From: Trogon surrucura | Lineage: Eukaryota > Chordata > Aves > Trogoniformes > Trogonidae | DNA: 64,000 bases | Assembly (NCBI GenBank): GCA_020746105.1 | Contig: CM036636.1 | Location: forward strand, 9,734,001-9,798,000 | Direction of reading: 5' to 3' | Shown: positions 61,656 through 64,000 of the stretch, in pieces | Layout: every line of letters starts with the position of its first letter | Position numbering within the stretch: the first letter of the stretch is position 1 | Position numbers and translations under genes: made by a program | The notes under the pieces: model-generated | Told to the model about the DNA's origin: nothing | The model's database searches: none | The model's input: the letters and a program-made list of their open reading frames with translations, nothing else

Positions 61656-62092
61656 CTGATTGGACTGGGGAATGCTGCTGTTGGGGAATAATGTGTGAAT
61701 ACCATCTGCTCCGAGGAGCCGGGACTCGCAGTGAATTTTGCTTGGAGAGGCACCTTTAGCCAGGACTACAGGCACGGGGAGCGAGCTTGCTTTTCCTCTT
61801 TCTGATCCAAAGTTTTAATTGTCGCTGGATTTCCTTTCTGCTTCCCTGTTAAACTTTTTTTTTTTGTGCTTTGCTCAAGGGCTGAGGTGCTCCTCCTGTG
61901 GGTTTTGGGGTTGTTTTTCCTTTATTTTTTTTTTTCTCCTCCATGGGATCTCTTCTGGGGTTCAGCATGCACACCACACGGGGAAATAAATCAGCTAGTT
62001 TTGCAGCTGTGTCTTGCAGCACAACAGTTAACGTGGAATGTCTGAGTTGCTCTGAGAAACTACTTCCAAAAATTTGACCTGCTCGCAAAAAG
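61656..62092 (+). promoter_or_regulatory. Candidate noncoding first exon with promoter (possible DAB2IP 5' end)
   Basis: GATTGG (an inverted CCAAT box) is at about 61658. A CpG-bearing stretch (CCGAGGAGCCGGGACTCGCA) and T-rich DNA follow, and a strong donor AAAAAG|GTAAGC occurs at about 62092. Stops occur in all frames, so it would be 5' UTR. Conserved mammalian order GSN-STOM-DAB2IP makes a DAB2IP first exon plausible in this position and orientation. This is inference, with no coding match. Confidence 0.22.
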
Positions 62093-64000
62093 GTAAGCAG
62101 CTAAGGACTTCTGAATGTCAGGGACTGACTTCTTACTTGCAGAGAGGTTTTGTTTCATTAGGAATGAATAAGTCTCATTTGAAATGTGCAGTTGCCTTGT
62201 AGCAGTGCCTGAGATCAAAGTCTCTGTTTTGTCTCAGCATTTCTTTAATGAGCCTGAAGAAATGAGCAGAGTTGGAACGATGACTGTCTTTTGCTCTTTT
62301 GTGTAGAAATCGTTTTACAATAGGTCTTAGTGCAAACTTTCTGCAGCGTAATTCAAGACAGCGTATATTTTTTGGTTTGCATCTCTGCGAAGAGAGCTCT
62401 CTCAACTCCTGTTTTCCTGCTGACGGAATCTCTTGTGCAGACTTGTTATCTCAGACGAAACAGCTATTTTCCAGCAGCCCGGATTTGCACTCAAATGGTG
62501 CATTCCACTTCAGGAAGACAAGATGTAGTTTGTGAGCCCAGTAAATCCTGCTCCCTAATGACCTGCTGGTGTAGACTCGGTCACCAGAGAGAAAACTGGA
62601 GCCGCTCCTTTAACCTCTGAACAACAGGCCTGACACCAGCACGATTGATGGCCACCACTCTCTTCCATTACTGCTGGCATACACTTCACTTTTTGATGTC
62701 CCTGTTTTAAAACCTACTTCTAATTTTTTTTTTTTTTTCCTGAAGGTTACATTCCAGTCAGACTCTCCTCTCTGCACAAGGCAGTTAGCTAAGGGAGGAC
62801 ATGAAATATTGATGTTTTACGGAATCGTAGCTTTCCTTCCAGAGAGGTTATTCAATTTACTGTTGTCTGTTCCAAGGAGAAACCTGCAGAGCATGTTTCT
62901 AAGACTTCTTTTGCTGAAGGCTTCACTATCATTTATTTTTGACAAATACCTGGTGTTTAGCTTTCTCTTCTGTGTTGGTATGTTAATTGCAACTGCACAG
63001 TAAGTGTGTAAGTTGCATGTACTTACATGTGTTTTAAGATAAATGTTTAATACCTGTAAATAAGGGAACGGTGGGTTTGTGTAACTGATACTTGATCTAA
63101 CTTAAACTTTACATATTGAACTGATTTTAAATAAGAGAAGATCTTACATCTTAGTGTGCTCACACTGAGGCCTTTTGAGCTGAAGTTCTTGTAATACAGA
63201 AAAGAGGTGTTGCTGTCTGCGGTTTCACTAAAAAAAAAGAAAAGATGAACAATTCGACATCTTTGCACATAGTCATCTTTGTGGCAAAATGCGAGATGAT
63301 CAAAAGTGACTCTTTTAATGAGGAAAAAAAACTTACTTTGCTGAAGCCTGAATCAGGAAACTTGTTGCAAACCAGAGAAGGAATGCCTGAACCAAACAGA
63401 GGTGCAACACCAGTACAGGCCAGTGGCTGCCAGTCACTGGGCTTGCTTAGAGTGTAGGATATATGGAGCAAGGTCTCACTGTGCCTGGTGCAAGCCAAAC
63501 GTCTGTCTCTCATGTTTTATATGCTAAAAAACCTTGAGAGGTCACGCACGTAGCGGTACAAATGGGGTTTTCCAGTAATCATCACATTTCTGGGCATTAA
63601 AAAACTATTTCTTATTCATTGCTGCTGATAATAAGTGCTCACTTCGGTCTTTTTCAGTGGAATTACATTGTCAATCGTACGTTTCCCAGGTGTCTTTTTT
63701 TATTCTGTCACTGGGCCAGACGTGGTTGTAACGAAGAGCATGAGGAATAAAATTCTGACCTTTGAACCCCGGAGGTGAAGATCACTTCCATTCCAGACAT
63801 AGCAGAAGGTTTTTTAGCCGTTGGTAGTAGTGACCGAGTGTCAGCAAGAACCAGTAGCGTATGGGACAGTGGAGCTGGAGCTTTGTTATTCAGCGGTATG
63901 TACAAATGTGCGCACAAATCAAACACCAGCTGATCGTAGAAGTGTGTTTGGTTTTCGCTCGGAGTGCTCAAGCTTTTTATACTTCCCCTTCATCAAACAC
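62093..64000. other. Unassigned DNA at window end
   Basis: No exon recognised. A 15-base T run is at 62724-62738. Open frames are short and dissimilar to known proteins. If the first exon near 62 kb is real, this would be the start of its intron. Confidence 0.45.

Noticed and set aside
60600..64000. Coding exons of DAB2IP
   Set aside because: No translation here matches the PH, C2 or RasGAP segments of DAB2IP. Only a noncoding first exon remains possible.
1..64000. CRISPR arrays, bacterial operons, tRNA or rRNA genes
   Set aside because: None seen. Introns, CR1 repeats and vertebrate proteins show this is animal nuclear DNA.

Overview
This is vertebrate nuclear DNA, almost certainly from a bird. 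The reasons are compact introns with GT-AG splice sites, two CR1 retrotransposon fragments as the only recognisable interspersed repeats, and two spliced genes whose proteins read as bird gelsolin and stomatin. The gelsolin is very close to chicken gelsolin as I remember it, but not identical, so the species is probably not chicken.

Layout. (1) About 0.4-13.4 kb, + strand: the complete GSN coding sequence in 17 coding exons, 778 residues, with six gelsolin repeats, a bird-type leader exon, a TATA-like element before it and an AATAAA signal after it. (2) About 13.3-22.9 kb, - strand: the complete STOM coding sequence in 7 exons, 277 residues, with hairpin membrane segment, SPFH/prohibitin-homology domain and C-terminal oligomerisation segment, preceded by a long presumed 3' UTR. 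GSN and STOM converge tail to tail, and their candidate poly(A) signals lie 2 bp apart. (3) About 22.6-23.46 kb: the GC/CpG-rich STOM promoter, holding a perfect 91-bp palindrome with 45-bp arms. Each arm contains a polypyrimidine/polypurine mirror repeat. A possible divergent first exon on the + strand starts right at the palindrome's edge. (4) 23.46-23.81 kb: a CR1 copy on the - strand. (5) 23.8-64 kb: about 40 kb in which I can identify no coding gene. It holds one small CR1 remnant at 37.2-37.4 kb, homopolymer runs, a 263-codon open frame at 42.9-43.7 kb, and a possible noncoding first exon near 61.7-62.1 kb. In mammals the order is GSN-STOM-(GGTA1)-DAB2IP, so this part is probably the region upstream of DAB2IP. 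That is inferred from synteny only.

GSN and STOM are neighbours by conserved synteny, not members of one pathway. Gelsolin severs, caps and nucleates actin under Ca2+/PIP2 control, in the cytoplasm and secreted. Stomatin is an oligomeric, palmitoylated inner-leaflet membrane scaffold that modulates ion channels. All splice junctions were placed by reading phase and family similarity. Every GSN and STOM junction keeps frame and uses GT-AG. Statements about related proteins are from memory, not from a search.
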